Shown piece by piece: positions 24,730 through 37,599 of a DNA stretch of 64,000 nt. The notes under the pieces are model-generated. The model did no database searches. It was not told the origin of the DNA and saw nothing but the letters and a program-made list of their open reading frames with translations. The DNA is from Gentiana macrophylla (lineage: Eukaryota > Streptophyta > Magnoliopsida > Gentianales > Gentianaceae). The position numbers and the translations under genes were made by a program. The stretch spans positions 84,863,599 through 84,927,598 of the forward strand of contig CM047806.1 of assembly GCA_026214975.1 (NCBI GenBank), written 5' to 3'. Position 1 is the stretch's first letter. Each line of letters begins with the position of its first letter.

Positions 24730-25394
24730 TATTATGAAATCTACGCGGGAACGCAGCGGAATTTAAAATTTAATTTCCTTTTTACCAAGATCGACTTTGT
24801 TTAAGCAACAAGAATAAAAGAAGTAAACGAGAAAGTTACCTTAGACGATCTAAAAGATCGAAGATTTATCATCTACGGTTGATAATCCAAGCACCGAAAA
24901 GTCCAAGTGTCCGGCCTCTAGCGGTAATCCGCACGAACAACCGCCGGAATCCTCGAAGGACTGCTACTGGAAAAAGTCGACTGCTAGGTCGCATTTTCTT
25001 CTTCCCACAAAAACCTCTCTCAAGAACTCTCTTTTTCACTAGAATATTGCAAAAATATTGTGATGCAAAAGAGCTTGACACAACTCTCCTTATATAAGAG
25101 AGTGGGGCGCCTCTTGCCTTGGAGTAGAGTGGGGAGAAAAAACTATTTTTCCAATAGAATAATGATTTAATAAATCAATTAGATAATTGATTGATTATCT
25201 CATTATGTACTGAGCTTAATCTTATTAAGGATTTTCCTTAAAACCTGCCATAAATTTAATAACTCATATTAAATACTTTCGAAGACATATATATTGTCAA
25301 TATCTAATATTGAGTATATCTTTATTGTATTACCATAAATCAATTTACGCATATATATCACATATATATACTATATGCATAAATCTATACATAC

Positions 25395-25450
<56 letters not shown>

Positions 25451-26675
25451 AATATTAATACATAATAATATAATACTATGATTAATTAATTTGCAAAAAC
25501 CATGTGTATCACATATACACAATTTCGCCCCATACATCAAATATGTATATTTAATTAATCAACATAATTAATATCTTGTATCATATTTATTCAAAATAAA
25601 TAAATACCACAATATTAATTTATCACTATAACACTTTATAATAGGTATAAACAAATCCTCATTCGGTTATCGCTGTAGCCACAAATTAATTCCGGCTAGT
25701 TATTCATATGTGTGTGACCCGATAGATTTCCGAATATGTTGGCCGTAAGCATAAAGTGTATTTACTAAAATACCCTTCATACCTAACGATCGTGGATAAC
25801 GTCTAGCAACACGTCCAATCATCGGAAAGAGTCAAGTGCTATGACTACAATCTTTCATGTGAAACGGTTACCGTGTAAATAGAATCATATCGTTGTTACA
25901 ATATCAATACGGTCGTATCTTGAGTGTCAATACATTAACGACCGCATCTTATAATCTGGATATCATGATCTCTCGGTGTAACTAATTACTCCCACTTTGC
26001 AAAGATTCACGAGAGCTAGACATTCCTTACCAGAAGGCCCTTTCAAATATTTACTTCTACTATTAGGATACGCGATTTCCAGACGAACAACATGGATCCT
26101 ACGCATTCTTCAGTATCACACGCAATCATTACCGCATGATCGCCCCATGGCTAGGGGAAACCTCAATAGTGTCAAAGTATGACAATCCACACCGCAATTC
26201 CATGAAGACTCCGGTCTTAGGATAATTACACAACCACCACATAGTGCGACGCTTAATAAAGTAAGTGGATCAGTCGAACATACGCATTCTCTAATACACG
26301 TCCACGTACAGTCAAAGTGTCTCTACACTTCGATAGACGAGATATTTTCAAAAGATAGAAGAAATCCAGTACGTGCTAGTCTAACTGTACTATTAATATC
26401 CCATTTAATAGTACGTATGACTAGAGAAATTTAAGTATCAAACCCTTTAAAGTGAGTTGAAATATCATCAACCATAATCACTATTATGATTTTTTTTACA
26501 GTTTGACACTAGGGACGTTATCATATATACAATATGATAATTGGTTCGTTAAATGAACAAATATATAATAACATAAAGCCATTTATCATTTGTATGAACA
26601 TAAAGAAATAGTAGAAATGATCTAACCCGGTCGGATCCGGTCCAACCCGATTGGGTTTAGGACACAATTTCAACA
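24730..26675 (-). repeat. 5' LTR of element B
   Basis: From TATTATGAAATC (first TG mutated to TA) to CAATTTCAACA on the + strand, 1,946 bp. Same layout as the A and C LTRs but clearly diverged. The minus-strand TATA (25089-25097) lies between ACTCTC and GAGAGT arms. It contains a long TA microsatellite at about 25398-25448, which accounts for part of the extra length. Confidence 0.8.
25398..25448. repeat. (TA)n microsatellite inside element B LTR
   Basis: About 50 bp of uninterrupted TA within the LTR. Confidence 0.95.
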
Positions 26676-26875
26676 CTCTGTACTGATTGTCTCTGACATT
26701 TTGACCATCTTGAACTATCACCAGATTCTAATCAACTTGTCCAAGTATTGAAGCTTTAACAACCCTACAATTTTGTCAACAAGGATAGGTTAGCTAGAGA
26801 TCTTAGAAAAGATAAACATATCTTTAAGAAGTTCATCTAGCTAAGAAGGAAGAGAAACTACGCTCTGATACCAAC
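26676..26875 (-). other. Leader stub and primer-binding site of a third minus-strand element (G)
   Basis: GCTCTGATACCA at 26862-26873 is an exact initiator Met-tRNA PBS in minus orientation, followed on its right by an LTR-like start TGTTGACGCCCC. The 186 bp to its left would be leader, cut by element B. No reading frame remains. Confidence 0.6.
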
Positions 26876-28525
26876 TGTTGACGCCCCGTTTCTGGACACC
26901 GAGTCCTTATCCGGAAATGAACAGCCGACACGTATATAACTCGTATTTATACCAAATTAAATACGCACACCTTACAAATACAACATTAGAGTATAATTAC
27001 GGAAATTAAAACGACTTAAAAAAACATTCATATCTAGGGGTAGATTAGGAAACCAAATGTCGATACCATTACAACATTTATAATTCAGGAAAGCAACGAT
27101 AACTCACAAGGCCAAAAGTTACAAGATTCAACTTTTAATACTTATTGTAAAATCCCATATCGGTAAAGTAACATCTTGCTCACCCCCATATAAGTGTGAG
27201 ACATAAATGTCTCGTCAACTTGGGTTTTCCTTTTTAGACAAAGCGAGGATGGCGGTCTAAGCAGTTGACCGGGCCATTTATGACTCATTTAGCGCTACCA
27301 GGACTGGGTCTGGGGGCGTTACACTTATACAACTATAACAAATGATAGTCTATCATTATTTTATACAAAAGTTGAAGATGACAAAACAACACTTCAAAGC
27401 ATCCCAATGTCACTCTTCAATGAACTCATCATCGTAAACGTCATCGTAACCTACATCACCCTCTCGGGGTGGGAACAATAAAACGAGGGGGTAAGTACAT
27501 TTGTACTTAGTAAGGAGTAGAAGCATCGAATATGTACAAACAACAACAATATAAATAGCACCGAAAGTCTACACACACCACGAAATATGTTATAAAAGCA
27601 CGCTCCCCTCCAGCTAGCCCCGCTAGCAAATTCACAAAACAAGGGGATGAGTTGCATAAAAGTCCAATGACACTTTGCGAGGTGACGGATGCACACGACA
27701 GATTCAACCCCTTAAAGGCATAGGGCTAGCCCTTAAGTGGAGTCTCACTCCCGGCTGCGATATAGAAACGTGCCTTACCAAGGACTAGAATGCTTTATCT
27801 TTTAGACTCGATCTCATGTATGTATTTATGTGTTTAATCTATCCACCTAAGTTCATTGCACATAAAAAGGCTTATATGGACTACTATACCTTGGACAACT
27901 CTGCCTTATACTATCTAGCACGTAGCACTGAAATATTGGATTCTAATCCAATACCCATAAGGCTAAGGAATAAGGTTTCCAATGATCCCGAGATTCTCCC
28001 CACAGAGGGTCTCCACAAGGTGATGAACCAAATCCACCAGAAACAGAACCCCTAACTTTGTCACATAACAAGTACGATATTGACTATCAAAGTCAACATC
28101 GTGTGAGGAAAAAAGTGATGTGTTCCAATGCTCCCGTGAGTCACGGGGCGGAGCTAGAGCCACTAGAACACAAGCATTTCATTTTACATTACACCAAAAA
28201 AGGCTCTACACTTAGACATGCTCGTAACACAAAATAGATTCAATTGAACACCTTCCTACCTCGAATCTTTGAAGAAAAGCTTAGGCCAAAGCGTTGCTCT
28301 CATTGCTGTGAATCTCGTGGTGTGCTTGATAGTGATATTAGGCTAATACTAGTTGTCTCTCGAAAGCACTTCAGATGTATTACTATTGGTCAAGATAACG
28401 ATACAATTAAAACCATATAATAAATATCATATATAATCCACGTTCAATGGCTTTTATAGCCCAGTTATGAATCCTCTCAAAAGAAACATGGCTAGTACAA
28501 CATGTATGCCACCAAGCAACCCACT
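26876..28525 (-). repeat. LTR-like sequence of element G (probable Ty3/gypsy type)
   Basis: Begins TGTTGACGCCCCGTTTCTGG beside the PBS. The ACGCCCC start with GAGTCCTTATCCGGA, and the later GGGTAAGTACATTTGTACTT, TAGTAAGGAG block (about 27489), recall long LTRs of plant gypsy elements read from their 3' side. The right boundary is unresolved. A solo TRIM-like LTR interrupts it at 27146-27323. No gene is supported here; short open stretches are chance. Confidence 0.45.
27146..27323 (+). mobile_element. Solo LTR of a TRIM-like element
   Basis: 178 bp from TGTAAAATCCCATATCGG to GGGGGCGTTACA, flanked by an exact 5-bp target duplication CTTAT (27141-27145 and 27324-27328). The TGTAA...CCCA.ATCGG start, an ATATAAG box (about 27200) and a GGGCGTTACA end match the general form of small terminal-repeat (TRIM) LTRs common in eudicots. 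With one LTR and an exact duplication it is best read as the product of LTR-LTR recombination. Confidence 0.82.
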
Positions 28526-29284
28526 TAGTGGAGGAGGCAGGATTTCGGTTAGGGGGGCACAACTCTCCATCAAATGCTACAGAATAATCATTAAAGGAAA
28601 AATGATCCGCAAAAATAATAATAATAGTCGTATGTTTAAATTTTAGTAGAAAATTCCTTATATATTATTTCCATATCTTCATAGAAAATTTTGAGAACCC
28701 CACCCCCTCGCCTTGTACGTATATTCACGTGCTAATAAACTTGTGTGATTACTCGGAAAGTTAAATAATGCGTGTCTCTAAAATTGTACGTTTTACATCA
28801 TTATTTTAACTTAGAGTAATCATATTAAATTTATATAATAATTTTTATTTTACAAACTCAAATATCATATTTCTTCGTTTTCATTAATTTACTATATAGA
28901 GCAAAAAATAATCGAAAATATATATAATGATGATGATGAAATAAGTGTAATAAAGTTTGAAGTTTCAAATTATGAATATTAAATAAAGTAGCAAATTATA
29001 AAATTGATGCAACGGTACGTAAAAATAAATTATGCGATATATATATATATATATGATTGAAGAAGAAAAAAAATCAATGCAGCCATGGGGGATAGAACAC
29101 TTGAAGTTCGCATTAATAGTAAAGTCTATCCAATGCACCAACCATTATCATCTTTCAATATAAGCGACTGAATATTAAATATACTAAATGTGATCTAATA
29201 TCAAAATAAATAAGGGTGTACTAGTAATTTCTCAAAATTGAGGGGGGACACGCCCCTCCTCGGGCCTCAGTAAATCCGCCTCTG
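28526..29284. mobile_element. hAT-like non-autonomous transposon, 759 bp
   Basis: Ends TAGTGGAGGAGG and (reverse complement of the right end) CAGAGGCGGATT resemble the CAGTGGCGGA inverted repeats of plant hAT MITEs. Flanks AACCCACT (28518-28525) and AACCCTCT (29285-29292) form an 8-bp duplication with one mismatch. The inside is AT-rich and non-coding. Confidence 0.6.
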
Positions 29285-29422
29285 AACCCTCTTATATTGA
29301 CACTATACTAACTATAGGATGATAACACTTTCAAGCCTTCCACGTTGCACCAGGTAACACATACATGTTTCCTTTTTCCTATATATTATGTATATATATC
29401 ATTAACATATATACACGTACAC

Positions 29423-31608
<2,186 letters not shown>

Positions 31609-31850
31609 CCATATTTTATAAATTTAAACTTATAAACACATACAAGCATATATATCTATAACTTATAAATGTAAACTTATATATATATATCTATAAATTA
31701 TATGTTAACGTATATAAAATACATACGACCATATATAATACAAGTACAAATACATCTACACATATAAATTGGGATATAGATACATGAATATTTAAGCTTA
31801 GGTGGATAAATGACTAACACATAAACATAATTTATATATACATGTATGAT

Positions 31851-32078
31851 ATCCCATGGATATGGCCTAGTGGTAAGTGGTTGGGTGGTGTAATGCCACG
31901 CTGGACCGAAAGTCGGAGTGTTGGGGTTCGAGTCCCGTAAATGGCCGGCCCCTTTCGGTAAGCGGAAAAAACAGCAAGCCTCTTCCCCGAGCTGCTAGGT
32001 CCCTGATTAACCTCTCCTCGCACTCCTGTGGGATCGGGGGCGAGGGAACCCTTCCGGTTAAGGTTTAACCGTTTTTTC
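31851..32078 (+). mobile_element. tRNA-derived SINE with target duplications
   Basis: 228 bp with pol III promoter boxes in tRNA spacing: box A TGGCCTAGTGG (31863-31873) and box B GGTTCGAGTCC (31926-31936). It ends in a short T tract (CCGTTTTTTC), as plant SINEs do. TATACATGTATGAT (31837-31850) and TATACATGTGTGAT (32079-32092) flank it, a 14-bp duplication with one mismatch, which points to insertion by LINE-type target-primed reverse transcription. Reading frames across it are incidental. A plain tRNA gene is excluded because the tRNA-like head is followed by a 130-bp unrelated body. Confidence 0.83.
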
Positions 32079-32092
32079 TATACATGTGTGAT

Positions 32093-32319
32093 TGATCTAT
32101 GAAATCAACGGTAGATCGATTAGGAATGATGAAGGGTGAATGGCTTAACTTTAAAATGGGAAGATAAAGGTAACATTAAATACACCCATTAAATACCCGA
32201 AAGACATATTTGCCCTTTCGTGAAATTACGGGTATCACTGCAGGATCACAATGGCATATCGTGAAAAAATTGTTACTAGAGACGGATTCGTCTGTTTATT
32301 TTACATCCAAACTTGATAA
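32093..32319. other. Spacer, nothing recognised
   Basis: AT-rich sequence between SINE and MITE without ORF or repeat signature; together with 31606-31836, also AT-rich with scattered TATATA runs, it seems to be plain intergenic DNA. Confidence 0.5.
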
Positions 32320-32327
32320 CAAATGGC

Positions 32328-32488
32328 CAGTGGCGGACGCAGCATCTCGGATAATGAGAGGCAGTAAATTTTTTAAAGAGACAAATAAAAAATTTAAGGG
32401 AGCAAACAAGATACATACTACATATATATAAGTAGGATCTTTTCGGATTAAGAGGGGCAGTTGCCCCCTTAGCTGTATGTCGCCACTG
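32328..32488. mobile_element. hAT MITE 1, 161 bp
   Basis: Terminal inverted repeats CAGTGGCGGACGCAG and CTGTATGTCGCCACTG, flanked by an exact 8-bp target duplication CAAATGGC (32320-32327 and 32489-32496). 8-bp duplications and CAGTGGCGG ends are typical of hAT MITEs. Confidence 0.92.
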
Positions 32489-32496
32489 CAAATGGC

Positions 32497-33356
32497 TACA
32501 AAAACAACGATGGCGAATTCATTTACATGTTAATTTTTTCTATAGAAAAACGTAATATCGAATTGTCTTGTTCCAATAAAATAAAATAATATATCAGTCC
32601 AATTGGGGGATATCCGCCCCTAGCATAGAAATGAAGATGTTGTTTATATAAGCAAAATAAAGGATTAATGTGTATTAATGCGGATGGAATGTAAATATGA
32701 ATAAATAAGGGTCATAGACATAAAGGACGGAGAAGATGATAAACAGTATTTTGAAAACATTGACCGTCTTCTCAAAAAAAAAAAAAAAAAATACATTGAC
32801 CGTTTAAATTATAGCGGAAGTGGGAATAAATGATGAAATAAGTGGAAGAAGAAATACAAATTGCCTAGGACCTTCATGTCAGTATTTTTATCCAATAGAA
32901 AATTTTGTAGAGTTAGTTTTTTATTAAATTCCAAAGTTATATTTTGTCATATTGGCTACGGATCACCAAATTAAATTTGGTCATTGACCAGGAAAATATG
33001 TGTTCAAATTGGGTGAAAAGCATAAATCTACTATTCTTTAAATGTGAAACGATAAAATACAAATCTACTATTTTACTACATCACAACTTCATCTACGAAT
33101 TCCACTACACAAATACATTAATTCACTATTTTTTCAAATGTGATGTTGAAAAAATAAATTTAGATATTAAAATAAAAAGGACGAATATTATTAAAGATAT
33201 GATGGAAGAATATGCAATTTGTTAAAATTTAGATTAAAAGATATATTTGTTTTTGTAATTCAGTAGGAGGAATATATATATAACCTATGAAATTTCTGTT
33301 TTCTTTTTAATTTGATATTGTGTGGAAGAAAAGAATTTGGTGATTTTAGCATTAAA
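32497..33356. other. AT-rich intergenic stretch
   Basis: No supported gene. It holds an A-run (about 32774-32790). The 93-codon open stretch at 32944-33225 is Lys/Ile/Asn-rich and looks like chance in AT-rich DNA. Confidence 0.5.
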
Positions 33357-33364
33357 ATTCTCAC

Positions 33365-33573
33365 CAGGGGCGGACCCAAAGGTTAAATGGGGTGGTCTCA
33401 AGCCCACCCCAAAATTTGAAATTTTTTTTAGTAGTAGTGTTAATATTAGTATGTTATGTGTCTTTTTCTTGATGTTACTAAGACCAAGACCACCCGAAAT
33501 TTCTATATACTAAGACCACCCCAAAATTTTTACACCAAGACCACCTCGAAACTTTTTTCTGGTTCCGCCACTG
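33365..33573. mobile_element. hAT MITE 2, 209 bp
   Basis: Ends CAGGGGCGGACCCA and TGGTTCCGCCACTG, flanked by an exact 8-bp target duplication ATTCTCAC (33357-33364 and 33574-33581). The inside has four diverged copies of an AAGACCACCCC-like motif (for example 33480-33540). Confidence 0.93.
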
Positions 33574-34097
33574 ATTCTCACCCGATTAAATGCCTTCAAA
33601 ATCGTATATTTCTATAAAGTATAAGTTTTAATATTTAAAATCTTCCATGAATGAAAATGGGGATAGCTTTGAAAATACTTGGTGGATTCACACGTGTGGT
33701 TAGAAAAGCAATATCCAAGGAATCTCCTCCCAAATGAAAACTTGTTTCTAGACTATATTATAGAACAGAAGACCAACAACTGCATTAAAAAAATGTAATA
33801 AAATCCTACTCTTAGATAGGATGGATGTTGATCTCCCAACAATAATATTCTCTTCCTTTTCTATAATTTGTAGCCTTGCATTACCTCATCTTTTGATAAT
33901 TTAGGAAAGTAAATATATATGGCAACCAAATATTGAAGACCTGATCAGATGAGTTGACACCATTATATCAATTCCCAGCTTGTTCACAAATTCCAGCAAA
34001 AGGTAAGCTCTAAACTCCTCGAATCTTCAAGTTAATTATACAGGCTTTGTTTAATTTTATTTTCTCTAAATGTTGTGGGATTTTGATTTTCTGTTTC

Positions 34098-34100
<3 letters not shown>

Positions 34101-34159
<59 letters not shown>
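34101..34159. repeat. (TA)n microsatellite upstream of the bHLH pseudogene
   Basis: About 59 bp of TA. The surrounding 33582-34560 is AT-rich with no gene; it may include the old promoter of the pseudogene. Confidence 0.95.
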
Positions 34160-34161
<2 letters not shown>

Positions 34162-34575
34162 CAGCTTGACACAAAAATTGTAAGGAAATCATGAAAATTT
34201 GAACTACTTAATTAGATTTTCCTTTGACTGAAAAAACGGATTACAGTATTGCGTTCAAGAAAGTATTCGATCCGCTAGATTGCAGTTTCAAAAAAAAAAA
34301 AAAAAAGAAAAAAAAGGTTTTATGTTAACTAGGGTTTTTTGCACAATATAGTCATCATATATATATATAGCTGATCGATGTCCTTTTCTTCGAGATTCAA
34401 GATATATATAATTAATGAATCCATTAGATTAAATATAGAGAAAAACCGTGTCTGGTTGCAGGTTTGGCTTTGTGTACGAGTCGTTACATATGTAAATATA
34501 GAGAAAAACCGTCATCAAGATAATTTTATATGCGACTAATTAATGTCCGGTTTTTTCACCGTGTAGGAAATAGAA

Positions 34576-35687
34576 ATGTCAAGCTTCGACAACATTCAAG
34601 ATATAATTATGAATTCATTAGATGACACCATAGTTGACAGATATTGGGATCTCAAAGATTTTGATTCTGAGAATATTTTAATTACTGAAACTCATCACCA
34701 TAGCAACAATCAAGCTGGGAGCTCATCAACATCAACACTGTTGGACTTCGACAAACCATCAGGTAAACCCCTTCTCGATCAAACTTCGATTTCATCAATT
34801 ATATGTCTTGGTGTTTTTATTCAAAGTAAAGTAATCCGAAATTTATATAAAGGGACGGAGGAGGATCGGATCTGCAATATCTCCAAAAGCCCCACAAAAG
34901 AACAGCTTAGGGTTAGCCGAATATCGGACCCTTATGATTGCTTTAGGAAAAAGGTAAGCCCTTTCCTTCTGCACCTACTAGCTAGTGATAGAATATTCTT
35001 TGGACTTTAATCATATGGTTTTTTTTTTCTTTCAAAAAACTTATGTGAATTTGTGTTTGAATTAAGAAATGGATTATTTGTATTTCTATCATGCAATGGT
35101 AACTGGACTCTTTTTCGTGATCAAAGCAAACGGAAATGTCCAGCTACGACATACAACATACCATAAATTCATTAGACGACAACAGAAACGATATACGTTG
35201 GGGTTTCAAACATTTTGCTTCAGAGAATATCTCAAATTGTTCTGAAAATCGTCAGTGTGTCAGCAAATTCAATCAAAACACTAACAATAGCAACTCTAAA
35301 ATTGAATCGAGTCGTCAAATGCCAACGGCATGGGCTTCACCTTCTGAACTTATATCTTTTGGGAGATCAACTTCACTACCCCTTTTAGACACAGGCAAAC
35401 TATCAGGTGAACATACCTGATCAAACTATCATTTCATTTATTATTTGAAACCAAGCCATTTTCTTTTCTGATGGGATTAATCCTTCATTTTTGTTTTTTG
35501 ATGTTTGTTTTTAACATATTTGAGTTTCCCAAATGCCACAGAAGATAAGGTCTTCCACATTGATACACTCACAGCCACAAAGGATCCCTTGCAAGCTCAA
35601 TATCATGTTGTGGCAGAAAGGAGGCGTCGGGAAAAAATGACAAAACGTTTTATTGAGCTATCAAAACTTCTGCCTGGACTCAAGAAG
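34576..35687 (+). pseudogene. bHLH transcription factor gene, truncated, with duplicated first exon
   Basis: Exon 2 (35542-35687) encodes AQYHVVAERRRREKMTKRFI then LSKLLPGLKK, the basic region and first helix of a plant bHLH protein; the style fits the AtbHLH18/19/25 group. It ends at GLKK with a GT donor (35688-35689), where that group has an intron. No second helix follows: a copia fragment begins about 200 bp later. Two first-exon-like pieces precede it: 34576-34762 (MSSFDNIQDIIMNSLDD ... LLDFDKPS) and 35136-35406 (MSSYDIQHTINSLDD ... LLDTGKLS). Both start after a GGAAATGTC/GAAATGTC context and both end in a phase-1 GT donor. Exon 2 opens after CCACAG and joins the second copy in phase. 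The gene lacks helix 2 and the C-terminal domain, so it is a relic; a hidden 3' part is not in the window. Confidence 0.8.
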
Positions 35688-35879
35688 GTATCCTTTGAAC
35701 CTCTTTTGGAATATCACTTAATACAAAACGATAAATCCGAGTACATGAATAAACGGAATAGATCATTAGGAGCTTTTCTTGCGTCCATTGTTACCTGACT
35801 TCAAGTCCGTTTGCCACCGCGATCTAAGCCCCATAATAGAACAAAAGGAAGAATTTCATATGCACCGTAGGAAACAACA

Positions 35880-36226
35880 TATTCTTCCAATATCCAGTTA
35901 GCATCACATTATTCTTCCAATACTGCTGGATGTCTTGTATACTGTAGTTTGCGGTTCATTGCAAACTTCAAATACCTTAACATCCTGTAAAGGTCTATCC
36001 AATGATCATCACTTGGATTACTAATGAACATACTTAATTTATTCATATCACAAGCTAAGTCTGGTCTAGTACAATTTGTCTTGTACATCAGACTTCCAAT
36101 CACTTGTGAGTATTTCAGTTGCCTTACAGGTTCACCTCTATTTTTGACTAAGTGTTTACTTAAATCAGTTGGAGTCTTTACACGACTCTTATCAAAAGCA
36201 TTGAAATCATTCACTGCCCATGATTA
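35880..36226 (-). pseudogene. Copia fragment, RT-RNase H connection region
   Basis: Minus frame gives YSQVIGSLMYKTNCTRPDLA, then HWIDLYRMLRYLKFAMNRKL and a GYCDANW-like remnant (CDANWILEE) after a stop. This is the segment between RT and RNase H. The N-terminal part of what appears to be the same minus-strand element is at 41641-42440, beyond element Y. Confidence 0.78.
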
Positions 36227-36230
36227 GCAT

Positions 36231-36428
36231 CAGGGGCGGACACATGATGCCGGGCGGCGGGGGTCGGGGGGCGATAATTTTAAAGATTTTTTGTAATGAA
36301 AACGATGTAAAGTAGGGTTTCTTTTGTCCCATTGGATCTGAAAATATACTACTATATATCGCAAAAAAACACGATTATACACTTTGCGTCTAATTGAAAA
36401 AACACTAGTATATATCGCAGAATCCTAA
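36231..36428. other. hAT-like left end, interrupted by element Y
   Basis: CAGGGGCGGACAC matches the ends of hAT MITE 2. The sequence after it is GC-rich then AT-rich and is cut by element Y. No convincing right end was found at 41518-41640. Confidence 0.35.
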
Positions 36429-36722
36429 TGTAGAAACTTAGAAGAGAGAATAGAAATGAAGAAGACAAGTTTTGTTCTTGTTATTCCATCAAAAGAGAGA
36501 TACAGTTTGTTAAATAGGAGATTACAATGGTAGTAATCAGACAAGCTAATAAATGTGGGTGGCTAATAAATGTGTTTAGGAGAACCTAGGAGACTCTTGT
36601 CATAACCACTTAGATGCTTTATATAACAACATCATTTAAGTGTTACACGAATATTAAGAATACAGCTGTGATAATTAGAACAACTAATATGATAATTATA
36701 ATAACTAATATATCAACTAATA
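36429..36722 (-). repeat. 3' LTR of element Y
   Basis: + strand TGTAGAAACTTAG to CAACTAATA; in element sense it starts TATTAGTTG, so the first dinucleotide is TA rather than TG in both LTRs. TATA-like TTATATAAC (about 36619). Confidence 0.93.
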
Positions 36723-36734
36723 CTCCTCCTCAAG
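36723..36734 (-). other. Polypurine tract of element Y
   Basis: CTCCTCCTCAAG, in element sense CTTGAGGAGGAG, abutting the LTR. Confidence 0.85.
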
Positions 36735-37599
36735 CTGGCTTATAGATATCCAATAAGTTCAGCTTGCCACAAAATTGTTGAAATGGGAGTTTAGGCAGGC
36801 CCTTGGTAAAGATGTCTGCAACTTGCACCTTAGTGTTGATGTAGGAAAGGTGAAGGTTGCCCTCTTCTTGTTTTTCTTTAATGAAGTGTCTATCTATCTC
36901 AACATGTTTTGTTCTGTCATGTTGCACTGGATTATTAGATATTTCTATAGCAGACTTGCTATCACTGTAAAGGATAACAGGTTTTGCATAAGGGATTTTG
37001 AGTTCCCTCATTACCCTTTGAATCCATAGTAGTTCACAGATTCCTAACGCAATTTCTCTGAATTCAGCTTCAGCTGAACTCCTAGCTACCACAGCCTGTT
37101 TTTTGCTCCTCTACGACACTAGATTTCCAAATAGATACATGCACCATCCTGTGGTAGATCTTCTGTCCGAAACAGATCCTGCCCAATCAGCATCAGCATA
37201 TCCTTCAATTGTGATTGTTCCTTGAGCTTTGAATAGAATTCATTTGCCTGGGCTGCCTTTTAGGTATTTCAGTAGTATGATAGCAGCATCAAGATGAATC
37301 TGTCTTGGTGAATGCATGTGTTGACTGAGTTGAATAACAGCAAAACAGATGTCAGGTCTTGTGTGTGAGAGGTAGATAAGTCTGCCTAATAATCTCTGGT
37401 AATTATCCTGGTTGATCTGTTCCCCAGGGTCATCCTTTCCAATCTTGACAGTGTTATCTACAGGAGTTTCCACAGGCTTGCATCCCAATAGGCCATACTC
37501 TTTGAGAAGGTCCATAGTATACTTCCTTTTTGTGAGCAGTATTCCTTCTTTGGATCTGGCAACTTCAATACCTAGAAAAGAGGTTAGTGGGCCAAGGTC
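36735..37599 (-). pseudogene. Element Y RT C-terminus and RNase H, three nonsense codons
   Basis: Continues the pol frame after the stop at 37600-37602. It reads DLGPLTSFLGIE, MDLLKEYGLLGCKPVETP, YLSHTRPDICFAVIQLSQ, ADADWAGSVSDRRSTTGWCM, VARSSAEAEFREIALGICEL and VADIFTKGLPKLPF, a full-length connection plus RNase H. Stops are TAA 37600-37602 (a Lys position), TGA 37240-37242 and TAG 37111-37113 (a Trp position). No frameshift is seen, so damage is by point mutation only. Confidence 0.9.

Noticed and set aside
19495..26675. LTRs of A and B as the two ends of one minus-strand element
   Set aside because: Each has its own PBS on its left side, the two differ by about a third at the compared end, and no polypurine tract adjoins 21231. 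They are better read as 5' LTRs of separate related elements.
31863..31936. Functional tRNA gene
   Set aside because: Box A and box B are present, but acceptor and anticodon stems do not close and the unit continues into a SINE body with target duplications.
32944..33225. 93-codon open frame in AT-rich DNA
   Set aside because: Low-complexity Lys/Asn/Ile composition and no neighbouring gene signals.
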